DNA of 64,000 nt from assembly GCF_001638985.1 (NCBI RefSeq), contig NW_017265145.1, positions 1,350,715 to 1,414,714 of the forward strand, read 5' to 3'. The position numbers were made by a program, and so were the translations under genes. Source of the stretch: Phycomyces blakesleeanus NRRL 1555(-). Its lineage: Eukaryota > Mucoromycota > Mucoromycetes > Mucorales > Phycomycetaceae. Numbering within the stretch: position 1 is the first letter of the stretch; each line of letters starts with the position of its first letter. Of the stretch, positions 25,135 through 36,717 are shown piece after piece. The notes beneath the pieces are model-generated. The model had not been told where the DNA came from, ran no database searches, and was given only the letters and a program-made list of their open reading frames with translations.

Positions 25135-27299
25135 TGTCTACAGAATATAATAAAAGGTAAAAATGTAACTGTTAATTTTAGATTACATTGTTATTGATGC
25201 TATTATACAATTGAATTGAATTGAATTAAAAATAAATTATATCAAATTTACATACTTAAATTATTTGAAATAAAATGGGTTGATGTGTGTGTGTTTGAGT
25301 ATGAGTGCAATAAGTAGCAAGAAAGCAGGAGAAAGAGTAAACAAATTGTATAAAACGTATGGTTTATATAGATATTCAGCATATCTTTGATATATAAGTC
25401 TCTATTAATACTTCTTGTAATCACTGAGATGCAAATCGGCTTTCATACTGCTTTAGAACCCAATTGATCAAACCAGTCTAGTCTTTTGTTTCAAACGCAC
25501 TTTTCTTTTTTCTTTTTTTTTCTTTTTTTGTTGTTGTTCCTGTTTCTCTTTTTTTTTGCTCTTTATATTTGCTATTGGTCTTTTCTTTGTTTCTCTATCT
25601 CTGCAACTTCTATTATATTTGCAAACTATTTGTGTAAGACATGTTCTTTCTAAAAAGTCTTCTTTATAGAAAATAAAAGAATTTATTTATTCTGTTGCCA
25701 TAGACACACTCTTCGTCGCTGTCTACACCCATTTTTTTTTATTTTTTATTAGTCTTTTTTTTTAATCTGCTTTTTTAAAGTACTTTTTTTATATAACTAA
25801 AAAGAATTAGTTGTTTCAGTTGCCATAGACACTCGCCCTCTCTTTTCTTTTTACTTCTTTCTTTCTCTTTTACTCTTATACTTGCAAATGTTCCTGGTAA
25901 GGCGCTTTTTTTCTTTATTTTTCTTTATTAGTAATTTCTTCAAATATAGCTGAGTAATAACAAGTGTTTCTGCTACCATAGTCACTCGCGTATAGTTTCC
26001 TTCTGATGCATCCTCTTCACAATGGCCATCCGGATTAGCCAAGGTTAGTAAATATACTTCATACCATCATCTCATAAAAGTATCCTGATTTTTTCCTTTC
26101 TTTTTTATAGGACATATCACCCAAAATATTTTCTACAGCTAAACACGACCACCAACACGGTAATATTTTTATCTATTTATTTATTATATTTCTCTTTAAT
26201 ATTAATCAAACTGAATCCAATTTTTACTATAGATGAACAACCCTCTCTAAAACATGCTATGAATCAAAAGCTTCTATCTCATGCTGCTGTCATTGACATG
26301 GTAAGACTTTTTTTGTTCTTTTACTATCCTTATATGTATCATTATATTACTTATACTGTTTATTAATAAAAAAAACTACCAGATACTATATCGACTTTTG
26401 ATAAGTATTATCTATATCTACAAATAAATCCGTTTGCTTTGGGTATGTAAATTAATAATTATATCGCCCAATTCACAAAAATTACTTTTTTCCAATCATT
26501 TTCATAGTCAAAGGAATCAAAATTCCGTAGCTTTACTTGTAATATTTTATTGTTTGGTCTTTGTACTGGATAATTCCAATATAAGTATTAATGGTTTATA
26601 AGAATTGAAATATCCAACACACACGCACACCCATCACTAACGATTTATCTATTCTCAAAAAGTACTGCTCGTACCCCAAAAAAAACGTATTGAGCAGCTC
26701 ATTTTTTTTTAGGTATTTCTTTTTTGTAGAAAATTTTTCATCCCAAATATAACAAACCGACCGAGCAAGAAGTAGCTAGAGATATAGAATAGTATTATTA
26801 GATCTGAAACCTAGAAACATTCTATTCTTTCCAATAAAAATAAAAGCGTAAACCATTACTAGCCTAATAAGAACGGGAAACCAAATAAATAAAGAACATA
26901 TTACTGGTCCATAATTTTAAAGACGCCTTTTTTTGCTGCTGATGACCAAACTTCTTAACAATAAACTAGCTTAAAGGTCACCTTTACGCTACTTTTAATC
27001 TTCATAATATGTCGGTGCCTGACCTTTATGGTTCCATATAAAGAATATCAAAATAGATACGCAGTTTTAAAAAACTTTCTTTTTATATATCAAGTCAGAT
27101 AAGTATATCTAAAGTGCTAACAAACCTTACCTGCGGCACCCCCCACCCACAATTCCGCTAGTTGACTCTAGTCATTCCACTATCTGTGAAGGTCACCTTC
27201 AGCACAAGTGGAAAAAAAAATCAACTAATTTAAATATGGAAATTACACTACACTATACCCCATATTTAAACTACCTTATTTTTTTTAATTTTTCCAGTG
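25135..27299. other. right arm of CACTA-1 with degenerate repeats
   Basis: The arm is T-rich. Near 25695, 25817 and 25970 a motif like 'tgccatagacactcg' recurs with T-rich spacers of about 120-150 bp. Such subterminal repeats are typical binding sites in CACTA elements. A chain of small exon-like segments with good splice signals lies at about 25995-26435 (see findings). No larger gene is visible. Confidence 0.45.
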
Positions 27300-29358
27300 T
27301 AATGTGGCCATTGACGACTGTCAATATGTTGCTATGGATGGCAATTTTAGCCTGAAGTGTGAGAGAAGGAAAGATAGTGAGGGTGATGTTAGTGAAGAGT
27401 TGGAGCAAGTAGAGGCTCAACTCAAGCAGGTGTGAATTGGTGACGATGTGGTGAAGATGTATGAGAAGGAGAGGGCTGAAGAAGGTGTAATTAATAAAAA
27501 GTGACAAGATATTAAATACATACTAACACTTTTCTATACTTATAGGTAGGTCGGTTTGACAGCAACTTCCATGCTGGCTCTGGCGGTTTGGCAAAGTCCA
27601 TAAAGTACCCTATTAAGGGTCTTTTTGCGGCAAGCTTTGCACGCCATGAGTCAGTCATTAAGTTGGTAGACATGGAAACTGGTGAAGGGTTTAAGTACCC
27701 TCTCTCCATAATTAATCAACTACTTGGTGATTCAGGTAGTAATGGCCAGTCTGCTGATAACTCTCCCAATATCAATGTGATGTATGATGTTGTCTGTAAG
27801 CTGGCAAAGTCACTGAAGGTAAATACAGAGTTATTTTTAACGTACATATTAAATATATAAGCATATAGTAACAATACTTAACATAGGCTAACTTTCCCGG
27901 ACTGATGGAGAAATCAAAACTAGCAGTTCCAATTTTCCATGTGTATGCTCATGTTCAACACTGCCAGGTTAAGCTCAACCCTAAATATAGAGATGGGTTT
28001 GGCTTGACAGATGATGAATGTTTGGAACGCCTCTGGTCATATCTTAACTGCTTTGTGACAATGACCAGAAAGATGAGACAAGCAAATCAGAAGTTGGTCT
28101 TATACAGAGCCATCAAGTTCTGCAATGAGACAAAGAAGGTTGAGTTGGGCTTGATGTTGAAGAGTAAGTATGTCAAAGCAAAGTGCATCATAGAAGAATC
28201 CAGGAAGGCGTTGGAGGGATTCGACTGTGTTGTGATTGAGTGAGAATGGAAGCAGCATGTTAACAAGGTAGAGTAGTCAGAAAACTACATTGACATTGCT
28301 GATTTGATGGAGTTCGGCCGTAAGGTTCAAGGCAATATTGCTTTGTTCTTTGTAAATTTTACAATTTTGCACCGACTAAGAGAGTAAGTGTATTTAGAGC
28401 TTTTTTCTTATGTTTTTTATCATTAAAAAAATCAATTTTATTATAGGCTTGCTAATGATGCCAACGGAAATCATGTGAAAGATGAGATCAATTGACTGAA
28501 GCACGAAATGAAGAAGTTGAAGACGAAGATCCAGGAGGAAGTTGAGGGCTTCCAAGAGCCTGATGAAGAAAATACGAACCTCATAAAATATATAGAAGAA
28601 AATGCCCAGCTAGGGTACAACAAGTTCTTAGCTTACAAAAAAATATTCAAAGATGCGATTAGAGCCAATGTTTGAGCGTATCATGATACCTCGGCATTGC
28701 TTTACAAATCTGGCCATATCGGTAAGAAGGGGAAAAGATGATTGCAATTATTTCATGAATTAATGCTTTTAAATATATATATAGGCACAAAAAAAGCAAA
28801 ACAACATCAAATCAGCCTGAATAAACAGGCCAAACAAATTACCTACCTCGTCCAAGCATTCAACCTTGAATTCAATGGTAACAGTAATTTTTAGACTTTT
28901 TACAATGGAAATATTAAACTGTTATTCTTACTTTTATACTCGTTTTTTTAAAAAAGTCTTTGACCTTTGATTCAATAATCAATAAAAAAAAATATTTTCT
29001 GAGATGCGGAAATCCGTCCCAAAGTCCATCTCTTTTTGGCAAAGAAAAGAGCAGAAGAAGAAGTTGCACTTCTGAAGGTAATAATAAATATAAAGATACT
29101 AAGGATTTTAAAAATAAATTAACTAATATATAAAGTTTTAAGTGTGATGCCTTCAGGCTCCAACATCATGCCACAAAAGAAAGGACTTTAAGAGAGCAAG
29201 GGCTAAAAGCCCTTGACAATGCTGTAGGTACTCTAGACAAAGAGGTTCTTTGCGGGATGCAGTTCCTTTTGGCTAGAAAGCTTTGGTTTTCTATGACTTG
29301 GGAGCGAGCAGTCTTTGCTCAGACCAGTTTCCTTCTGGAATCCTCGTCCTCTCCCTCT

Positions 29359-29480
29359 TCTGTTCCTTTTGCTTCCTCCTCCTCTGTTCCTTTTGCTTCC
29401 TCCTCCTCTGTTCCTTTTGCTTCCTCCTCCTCTGTTCCTTTTGCTTCCTCCTTCTCCGTTCCTTTTGCCTCCTCCTCCGT
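29359..29480 (+). repeat. 24-bp coding minisatellite in the KDZ C-terminus
   Basis: About five tandem copies of a 24-bp unit (tctgttccttttgcttcctc plus ctcc) encode repeated S-V-P-F-A-S-S-S. The last two units differ at a few bases. The repeat lies in frame within the KDZ transposase reading frame, just before the stop at 29491. Confidence 0.8.
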
Positions 29481-29623
29481 CTCTTCTTCTTGACTCATCG
29501 TTGAAGACATAAACTCCCCCAATGATGGAGAAGCCAGTATTGCTTTTGTTGTGGAAGGTGATGACGACGACGACAATGACAATGACAACAATGACGATGA
29601 TGATGCCAATGAAGACGAATAAC

Positions 29624-32600
29624 ATAATAATATATTTGAGTCTGAGACAATATATGGTAAGTTACTCTATTATTGTAAAAAGTCTATTCAGTTTATTTGT
29701 TAGCATTTAAAGTTGATAACTAAGATAAGTTTCTTTTCCCTAGAATAACACAAACTCTCACCCATTTTTTTTCTTTTCTTCTTTTTTTAATTTTTTTTTT
29801 AATAATAATTTTTTTCAAATCTGTAAAATGCTTTAATAGCTTTTACAAGTATAAATATCATAAAATTATAGAGAAGCTGACAGCTTAATTTTTATTGTTT
29901 GAAGTATACTTCTTGTTTTCTATATTTAATCAAGAAGTAAAAAAAAATGTCTATTTTAAATACATGTTTTATGCTTCAAGATTTTATTTTACTTCTTTCT
30001 GTAATATATATATATTACTTATATCATTATAGTCTATCAGTAATTAATTCAATAATACACATAACTATATATTTATTTCAAGATAATAAAATATCAAGTT
30101 TTTATCTAATTTCATTAGTATTTTGCATGCTTTATTTTTTATTTTATTATTTTCAAAAGCAAGTAAATAGCATTTCTCATTCAGGAAGTTACAATGTTAA
30201 AAATTATCTTGTTTCATTTGTACCTAACCGTTTAACTCTGTTTACATAAATAAAATTTGTTTTGTTTGCTCTTTTATTTTATTTTACTTTAAAAACATAT
30301 AATTTCATTTCGCATAACATTAAGATATATATATAAAATAAATAGTATAAAGCAATTCATTAAATATTCAAAACATTTCATTTTTCTTTTTAGCAAAACA
30401 GAAAGATTAATAATTTTTTTTCAAAAAATACAAAAAAATGCTTCAGGCAAAAGTTAAACCTCGGCTGTCTCTATCATAATCAAAAGCAACAACGAATAAT
30501 CTATAGCAAAAAGTTTTAATATATTAATTATAATATAATGTTATAGTATTGTTTACCAAGCCACTTTTTCCACTCATTTTCACTATGAAACCACTCATTT
30601 TCAGTGTAAAGATGTTGGCATGATCACATTCAAAGTCACATTTTCTCAATGTTAAGTCACAGCCTCTGTCCTTTTTGTATATTCTTTTCTCTTATTTACT
30701 TTTTTTATTTTTTTGTCTGGTATGTTATTTTTTTTATGTTCATTGTATGTTCTGATTGACATGATCAAAACTCTCTTTTATTTTATTCTATTTACTTTTC
30801 CCAGCATGTTTTCTGCTATAACTTCAATTGTCCCAAATGAAATTGATAGTCTTCTCTTTATTTTACTCACTTGATATTTGTATCCAAAGTTTTTCCAATC
30901 TTCTTTTTCATTTCTGTCACTTCTGATCTCTGTTCTTTGAGTTACATTTTGTAATTATTCTATTCAAATCGATTCGTACTTTTAGCAATTTAATTTATAA
31001 TTGATCTTACATTAGATCTTTACATAAAAAATGGTAGTTTTCTTAATTTGTAAAAAGTAACATAATAGTCTTACTGCATTTCGAAATCACTGTTTGTCAA
31101 ATAAAATAATAAATTTTACTTTTAATTATTCATATTTTTCTATTTATAAAATGTACTCTATTTTCTTTAAAAAAATAATAGGCTAAACATAATTATTATT
31201 ATTGTTATAAAACAATATCATATATAACTAGTGTTTGTTAATACCAGCATGTTTTTTTTTGAAGTGAGTATATTTAAAAGTATAAGATAAGGACTTTGTT
31301 CGCAGCTATCAGCTTTTGTAATATCTGGAAAGAATATGTTAATAAAGATTGGGGAGGGTGCTAGTTGCTTTCATTAAACAAGGCCAAAAGTTACAACATG
31401 AAGACTAAAGACAAAAGTAGACAAGAAGAGTTAGTTAAATCAAAGATAAATATATAAATATTGATTATTATTTAAATTGTTATATAAAGCTAGCAATGAT
31501 ATTGACTTTGCAAGTAATAGACTATATTAATAAAATGTTACGATTGAATAAATATATAATTAATAAGATAAGCCAGTTAATTAATAAGTGATGTACATAA
31601 AGACTAACTTATGAAATGATAATATTTCGATCTTTCTTTTTATATAAAGGCGCGTTTTTTTACTTATCTAGTAATAATACTTGATGCTAAAAGAATTTCA
31701 ATAAAACTCAAGATATGCCGTATTAGTTTCATAAAACACGTACTTGCTAATATCTTTTCTTGATGAAGTGCAATTGATAAATAAATATTCAATATAATTT
31801 TTACAGAGTTGATTCATTCACAATATTGATAAGCATAACTGGAATGTATTTAAGAAAGAAGATTTTTTATTTACAAAATTAAAATGTCAAAAAACAATAA
31901 CTTTATTACCCAAGACATCAGTATAAACATGTATTCTACTTCCTTAGATTTTGTTTTGTTTTTGCTTGAAAAAAAATAAAGTCTAAAGTGTATCCTTACG
32001 AAAATAAATAAATTATATGACATTGTTTTTATAATTCTAAGCAGTAGCATTAGATTAACTAACAAAAACTTAACACAATTGGGAAAGAAAGCTAATTGAG
32101 CAAAGCATTAAAAACATTTTTTTAGGATAGTCTTAAGATTATTTTAAAAATACATACTATCTTTTGTAAAGCAAAGCAGAAGGTCATATAAGTATTGTTT
32201 ATCAAAATCATTACTTCCAAAGACTTAAATTTTAATATATATCTATTCTTGCTCCAAGTTTATTTGTTGATCTTAATATTCAAATAAAATCGTCAGATAG
32301 TTGTTTTCCATTGCTGATTTATCTTGACTAGCGCTCTCATCTGTCTTTAACTGTTTGTGCATGATTACAAAAAGTTTATGACAAGATTTATGAGATCATT
32401 CAATCAAGTGTTCGATACATGTTACAAGATGATGATGATGGCAAAGGGTAACATTTTATTTATTACTTAAAATACTTATAACGTGTATATTATTAAAGTG
32501 GATTAGGAAAGAAAAAACATTGAAGTCATTTTTTTGTTTTGAAAATTAAAATACATAAAGAAAACCAAACCATAACAAATAGTAATAGCAAGAATTTATC

Positions 32601-32711
32601 GTACAACACTGGAAAGCCTTCAGATAAGATGTACACACAAGTTTAGCATACAAATTATTAATTATAGAAGTTAGAGACAAAAACATGTTTTTATTAAGTC
32701 AGTTAAGCCTT
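29624..32711. other. AT-rich non-coding interior of the KDZ element
   Basis: I see no coding exon, RNA gene or clear repeat. The section 30540-30700 has a repeated 'ccactcattttca' and a T-rich tail that vaguely recalls the repeats at 36718 and 38618. Confidence 0.4.
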
Positions 32712-33770
32712 TTACTCTAAAGAGCAACAGAAAGAAACATGCCCTTTGTCCAGGGCATCAACTAACATTTCTTTCTCAATATCTTTCATAAGACTGAGTG
32801 GCACAAAAGACATCTTTTCTGGCCATCCAATGACTCTGATGGTATCTTTTTTGTTTTCGATTGCTTTCCAAGGGAAAGATTTTCTTGATTTCCCAGTTTC
32901 TTGTAAGAAATTGATAATATGAAGTAAATGTTAATTTTGATATTTTATAGACTTATCATTGAACAAACTTATTAAACGTTTGTTGATATTATTCCTGAAG
33001 TCGTTGGCAGCAATGGTCGTGGGTTGTATTTCTCACACTATGACAGAAAAATAGATTAAGATAAAATAAATAATACATCTATTATATAATACTTACTTTA
33101 GCGTCTTTTGACATTTCCCAATGCTTCCAAGAAACTCTTCAGAGCGCCATCTTTCTCAATGCACTTAAAAAAGATAGAAGACATATCTCCTGACAAGAGG
33201 CGGTCAATCTTTCGACTGGAGCTGGCATCTGACTTCCAAAACAGAAACAGACTATCGTAGTTCATCAATAGCTTCATTGTGTCCATGATGGTCAATATGG
33301 ATTTTGCAGCACGATTGACATCAGGGACAGAAAATTCCTGGTGAAGAGTAGTGGAATTTTCTTTTGTCATCTCGTAATATCTGCCTTTTTCTAAAGGACC
33401 CATTGAGTTATACGAATCAATGATTTCCTTGCGTCTGTAGTTTTCCCCTAAAAATATATTTTGAATCATTACAAAACTACTGTTTTACTTGTAATCAATG
33501 CAGTTAATTGTATTACTGTCAAGTTTTCTCTTGTTCTTCATCTCCTTAGTGTAAAGATTAAAAGGATTTTTTTAATCTTTTTGAGCCTCAATACAGTATT
33601 GCTGAAATTATAGGCAGCTTCAGCCATGTTTTCAACAACCTTTTGTTGCAAATTAAATTCTTTAGCAAATCTAATTTCGAATTCTTTTCTATGCTGCAAT
33701 TCTAATCGCAATTTTTCTACTGCATTGGTTGGCAAGTTTGCAGCATCATTCAAGAAGCTATTAACATTTA
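32712..33770 (-). CDS. KDZ-element accessory protein, multi-exon, family unknown
   Basis: Exon-like segments on the minus strand can be chained. The first is 33768 to about 33580 (NSFLNDAANLPTNAVEKLRLELQ..., heptad-rich, after a TTAATAG acceptor). The second is about 33450-33098 (GENYRRKEIIDSYNSMGP...SVPDVNRAAKSILTIMDT...DSLFLFWKSDASSSRKIDRLL). The third is a short exon after GTCATAG near 33040 (CEKYNPRPLLPTTSGIIS). The final exon starts after TTACAAG near 32906 (ETGKSRKSFPWKAIENKKDT) and ends CCSLE at 32712. A TAA just before the second donor (about 33095) may be a C-to-T mutation. The first exon with an ATG was not found. It is transcribed opposite to the KDZ transposase. I do not recognise the family and assign no function. 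Confidence 0.5.
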
Positions 33771-34112
33771 TTTTTAAGTATTTAATATATAATAATAAGA
33801 ATATGAAATAAAATAAACAATTATTTCAGCTGTTTTGGAATAATGACTAGATGATGTGTCAATTCATCTGATGGGAACCTGATTTTGCTACCAATCATAT
33901 ATTGTAATTTATTAGTAACTAATGGTAAAATTATTAGTCTTACACTAGATAACTATATAACTAGATAACACTATGCAGTTAGCAAATGTGACAAATAATT
34001 TTGCGGGGGAAATTTGCATTTTGATAAATGAAAATTGTTATCCAGATTTGTAAGGTGTAGTTACAAGTGTCAGAAAAGAAATACCAGATCGAGACTTGAT
34101 ATATAAAAGCTA

Positions 34113-36549
34113 GAAAGTCTATATTTCCCAGTATGTCATAAATATTTAACCAAAATAGTGACTGTCAATACTTTTTCTTGTTTTTGAATTGTTTGTTTGA
34201 AACAAAGATTCTATATCCCCTGAAAGTGCGTTCTTTTATTTACATATATTGCTATTAAACATGTCTACTGTCAATATTACACCAATGAATAAAAAGATTT
34301 ACACTCTTGCAACAATTTCAGAAGCATTGGAGTACTCATCTATTCCCGGAGTAATGACACTTAGACTCAACAATACTATTAGAGTTAGAACATCTGAGTG
34401 GAAAGAATGCCTTGTAGAACTTGGTGAATCCTGTGCGATCAAATGGACTATTTGTAACTCCAACAAACGATGTACTGATATCACTGCTGAAGAAGCCAAA
34501 AACAGTGGAATTAAGATGTGCTTCTCACAGAAGTACTCGTATCATTGTTCAGGAACTTATGAATCTAAGACAGAGATGCGAGTAGTTCAAAAGAGAACTA
34601 AGAAAAATAAGTGTCCTGCTCTTCTTTGCGTCAGAGAATTCTTTAAGACACCTGAGTGGTATGAGATAACCTTGACCAAAGATCATGCTGATCATACTCC
34701 TGGTGATATCTGTGAGGATATTCATACTCTTTCTCTTGCCAAAAAGTATCTGCATGAACTGTCCCAGCAATTAGAGCAATCATCTAAATCTGCCAGCCAG
34801 ATACGTATCGACATGTTGAGAGCTATTGATAGATATGGAAGAAGTTCTGATTGTAAGGTCAACTATTATGACATTTGGAACTTGATGAACAAGGTAAATA
34901 AACCCCATTTATTTCAAATAATATTTTATTTAACCAATTGTTTATAGATAAACAAGAGATTGTATCATTTTGACAAAGATCAAATGGTTTCTTTCTTGAT
35001 ATGAATAAATGAGAAGCTTCCTGCAATGAATTTTTTGATTTTTAAGGGCAATATGAGTTACTCTCCCAACACAAATGCATTTGCTTATGGTTTTATGTCA
35101 CCAACACAGCAGATTAAAATGAGAAATGCCGTTTCCTTTTGTTTGGATGCTACACATGCTATCTCTGGCAAAATTGATGAGATTTTGTATACCCTTCTTG
35201 TTCGTGACAAAGAAATTGGTAGAGGATGGTCTGTTGCTTTCATGGTAACAAACGACCGGGGTGTTGGCCCTATTGTACAGTGGCTACAGTTTTTGAAGTC
35301 TTCCCTTTTGCTGATCAATCCTCAGCAAATTACTATTGATTGCTGCTCTGCAGAAGTACATGCAATCCAGACCACTTTCCCTTCCACACAGATTCAATTC
35401 TGCATCTTTCACGTCACTCAAGCATGAAACAGAAAGCTGTCTGACTCTGTTAAGATTCCAGATGCTTTGCCTTCTGAGGCTTGTCTTCTTCGTAGTGAAA
35501 TGATGAGATATTTTTAAGATATTGTGTATGAAGACAATCTGGACCAGTTCCATCAAAAACTTGTGGAATTCAAAAGTGAATTCAGTGACCAAGAATTATT
35601 TTTAGACTACTTTGAAAAAAATTGGTGCACTGAAGAAAAGTTTAAGATCTGGAGCCGTGCTTATCATGAACAGCAATTTTCTCATATGCTCACAAACAAC
35701 TATATTGAATTGTGGCATAATCAGCTTAAAACCGTATTCATGAAGAGGTCAAAAAATAAGAGATTAAACAAACTTGTCTTTATCTTAGTATATGATAATG
35801 AGTACTATCTAACATAAGAGTACGAAAGAGTTATGTCAAACAATGGAACAATGAGCTCTTTTACTAGACAGCAAAGAATCAGAGAGATGGAAGCAGAAGA
35901 AGTTAATGATGATGCAAGAGAGACAATGATTGTTGCTTCAGTATCAGCAGAAGACAGTAGCTGGCAAGTGCAGTCATTTGTTGATGAGAACACAGCATAT
36001 GTAGTTGAGGTTACAGATAGGCTGATTATGAAATGTACCTGTTTCGATTTTGAAAGAAGACAAAAACCATGCAAGCATATGTATTTGTTAAAAATGCACA
36101 CTGCCTTTTCTTTGCACTTCTCAACCACTCCTTTAAACTCTACCTATGAACACAATGTCATCCCAATCCCTCAACCCATCACCACAAACAATTGCTCCTC
36201 CCTTTTCTTTGATCAGTGCATTCAAACAAATCAAACACTGCATCAATCACATCAAGACCTTGCCACATTAGCACAGTATACAACAGACAATGAAGCAAAG
36301 CATATATATGACATACAGCAGCAATTACTTCGTTCCATTCAATTCTTAAAAGATAAATATGAAGTACATTTTCATCAATCAAATAATCAATAAAAATATA
36401 ATTATTTCTCTTTTTTTTTTAAAAAAAACCTTCTGTAAATTGAAACAATTTTCAAAGTGACTTAGTAAATTATAACAGTTCTTATTTTCTGGTAATTAAG
36501 CTTCATTTTCGGTTAAATATTTATGACATACCAGGAAATGTAGACATTC
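34113..36549 (+). mobile_element. SWIM-MULE transposon, copy 1
   Basis: The left end GAAAGTCTATATTTCCCAGT and the right end, read in reverse complement, GAATGTCTACATTTCCTGGT continue into a shared 'atgtcataaatatttaacc' block. The exact 8-bp duplication aaaagcta flanks it (34105-34112 and 36550-36557), typical of MULEs. One transposase pseudogene lies inside. Length is 2437 bp. Confidence 0.93.
34249..36393 (+). pseudogene. SWIM-MULE transposase, copy 1, with premature stops
   Basis: Exon 1 (34249-34893) begins MSTVNITPMNKKIYTLA and holds an N-terminal DNA-binding region (KRTKKNKCPALLCVREFF...KDHADHTPG, a GCM1/WRKY-like pattern of Cys and His). An intron (34894-34947) follows. Exon 2 carries SFCLDATHAIS (first Asp), QITIDCCSAEVHAIQTTFPS (second Asp), the C-x2-H motif CIFH, NNYIELWHNQLK (Glu) and the SWIM finger CTCFDFERRQKPCKHMYLLK near 36035. 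In-frame stops are TGA 35002, TGA 35425, TAA at about 35516 and TAA at about 35815. Copies 2 and 3 have Trp or Gln at most of these codons. The copy is inactive. Confidence 0.88.
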
Positions 36550-36611
36550 AAAAGCTACGAGTACAGAGTTATAAATGCTGCCATTTACTACAGCGCTAGG
36601 TCGAAAAAATA

Positions 36612-36694
36612 TGAAGAGAGTGGGATTCGAACCCACGCCTCCGAAGAGATCACGGCCTTAACGTGACGCCTTAGACCAACTCGGCCATCTCTCC
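36612..36694 (-). tRNA. tRNA-Leu, anticodon AAG
   Basis: Read on the minus strand, the acceptor stem GGAGAGA pairs with TCTCTTC (one wobble). The anticodon stem TCACG/CGTGA encloses loop TTAAGGC, giving AAG. A long variable arm (TCTCTTCGGAG region) follows, and the T arm is GTGGG/CCCAC around TTCGAAT. A long variable arm is the mark of a class II tRNA such as Leu. Discriminator A is at 36612. A TTTTTT run follows downstream on the minus strand. There is no intron. It sits 55 bp from SWIM-MULE copy 1. Confidence 0.95.
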
Positions 36695-36717
36695 AACTCA
36701 GAGTGTGTCAAGTGTGT

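Larger units (their letters stand above)
17551..27299 (+). mobile_element. CACTA/EnSpm transposon 1 (Tnp2 type), nested in the KDZ gene
   Basis: The left end CACTGGAAAAATAAAAAAAA (17551 on) mirrors the right end ...TTTTTTTTAATTTTTCCAGTG (to 27299). The trinucleotide AAT precedes the left end (17548-17550) and recurs at 27301-27303 with one extra T at 27300, fitting the 3-bp duplication of CACTA elements. Removing the element joins KDZ codons GTT GAC AGC AAT to GTG GCC ATT in frame. It carries a Tnp2 transposase (17794-23775), a convergent accessory gene (23916-25134) and a 2-kb right arm with degenerate repeats. A pogo element is nested at 19675-22537. Confidence 0.85.
16502..29623 (+). pseudogene. 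KDZ (Kyakuja-Dileera-Zisupton) transposase, split and mutated
   Basis: Exons before the CACTA insertion are 16502 to about 16990 (MYNPSKHTIKRRQRT...), 17060-17270 (FCGCKSIPEQLVEMGMLP), 17342-17474 (ending CCPACPD, the KDZ CPxCP signature) and 17539-17550. The gene resumes at 27301 with VAIDDCQYVAMDGNFSLK (first catalytic Asp). It continues NINVMYDVVCKLAKSLK (second Asp) and KLAVPIFHVYAHVQHCQ, then GLTDDECLERLWSYLN (catalytic Glu). A coiled C-terminal part follows, then a VPFASSSS repeat and an Asp/Asn-rich tail ending at 29623. In-frame stops are at 16844, 27433, 28241, 28493, 28673 and 29491; all but the first are TGA, as from CGA. The encoded enzyme would be a nuclear cut-and-paste transposase. 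This copy is inactive even without the insertion. Confidence 0.8.
16204..34058 (+). mobile_element. KDZ-family DNA transposon, interrupted by a CACTA element
   Basis: Terminal inverted repeats of about 90 bp are visible. The left end ACACTGTACAAATCTGGATAAC (16204 on) matches the reverse complement of the right end, which ends CCAGATTTGTAAGGTGT at 34058. Both also share 'GTCACATTTGCTAACTGCATAGT' further in. A 6-bp direct repeat AGTTAC flanks it (16198-16203 and 34059-34064), and the empty site is seen in the intact LTR A at about 12894-12900. It carries the transposase (plus strand, 16502-29623) and an accessory gene (minus strand, 32712-33770). About 9.75 kb of its length is the nested CACTA element, so the KDZ element itself is about 8.1 kb. 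Confidence 0.85.
15881..34100 (+). mobile_element. LTR, family A, split by a KDZ element
   Basis: 15881-16203 matches the first 320 bases of the LTR at 12582, starting TGTCAGAGTTGACATC. The remaining 36 bases (AAGTGTCAGAAAAG to GAGACTTGAT) resume at 34065-34100. Joined, the two parts give about 359 bp, the length of the intact copy. Everything between is a KDZ element inserted with duplication of AGTTAC. The flanks GTATA and ATATA are a near-match for a 5-bp target duplication. A SWIM-MULE starts 12 bp after the LTR end. Confidence 0.8.

Noticed and set aside
17474..27297. A 9.8-kb intron of the KDZ gene with an acceptor at TTTTTCCAG
   Set aside because: The ends of the interval form matching CACTG/CAGTG inverted repeats, and removal of the element gives a clean frame. 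It is an insertion, not an intron.
29359..29480. Possible CRISPR-like array
   Set aside because: The units are contiguous 24-bp tandem copies without spacers, and the sequence is eukaryotic.
29319..29609. Glu/Lys-rich minus-strand frame
   Set aside because: It is the antisense of the 24-bp minisatellite; the plus-strand frame continues the KDZ protein.
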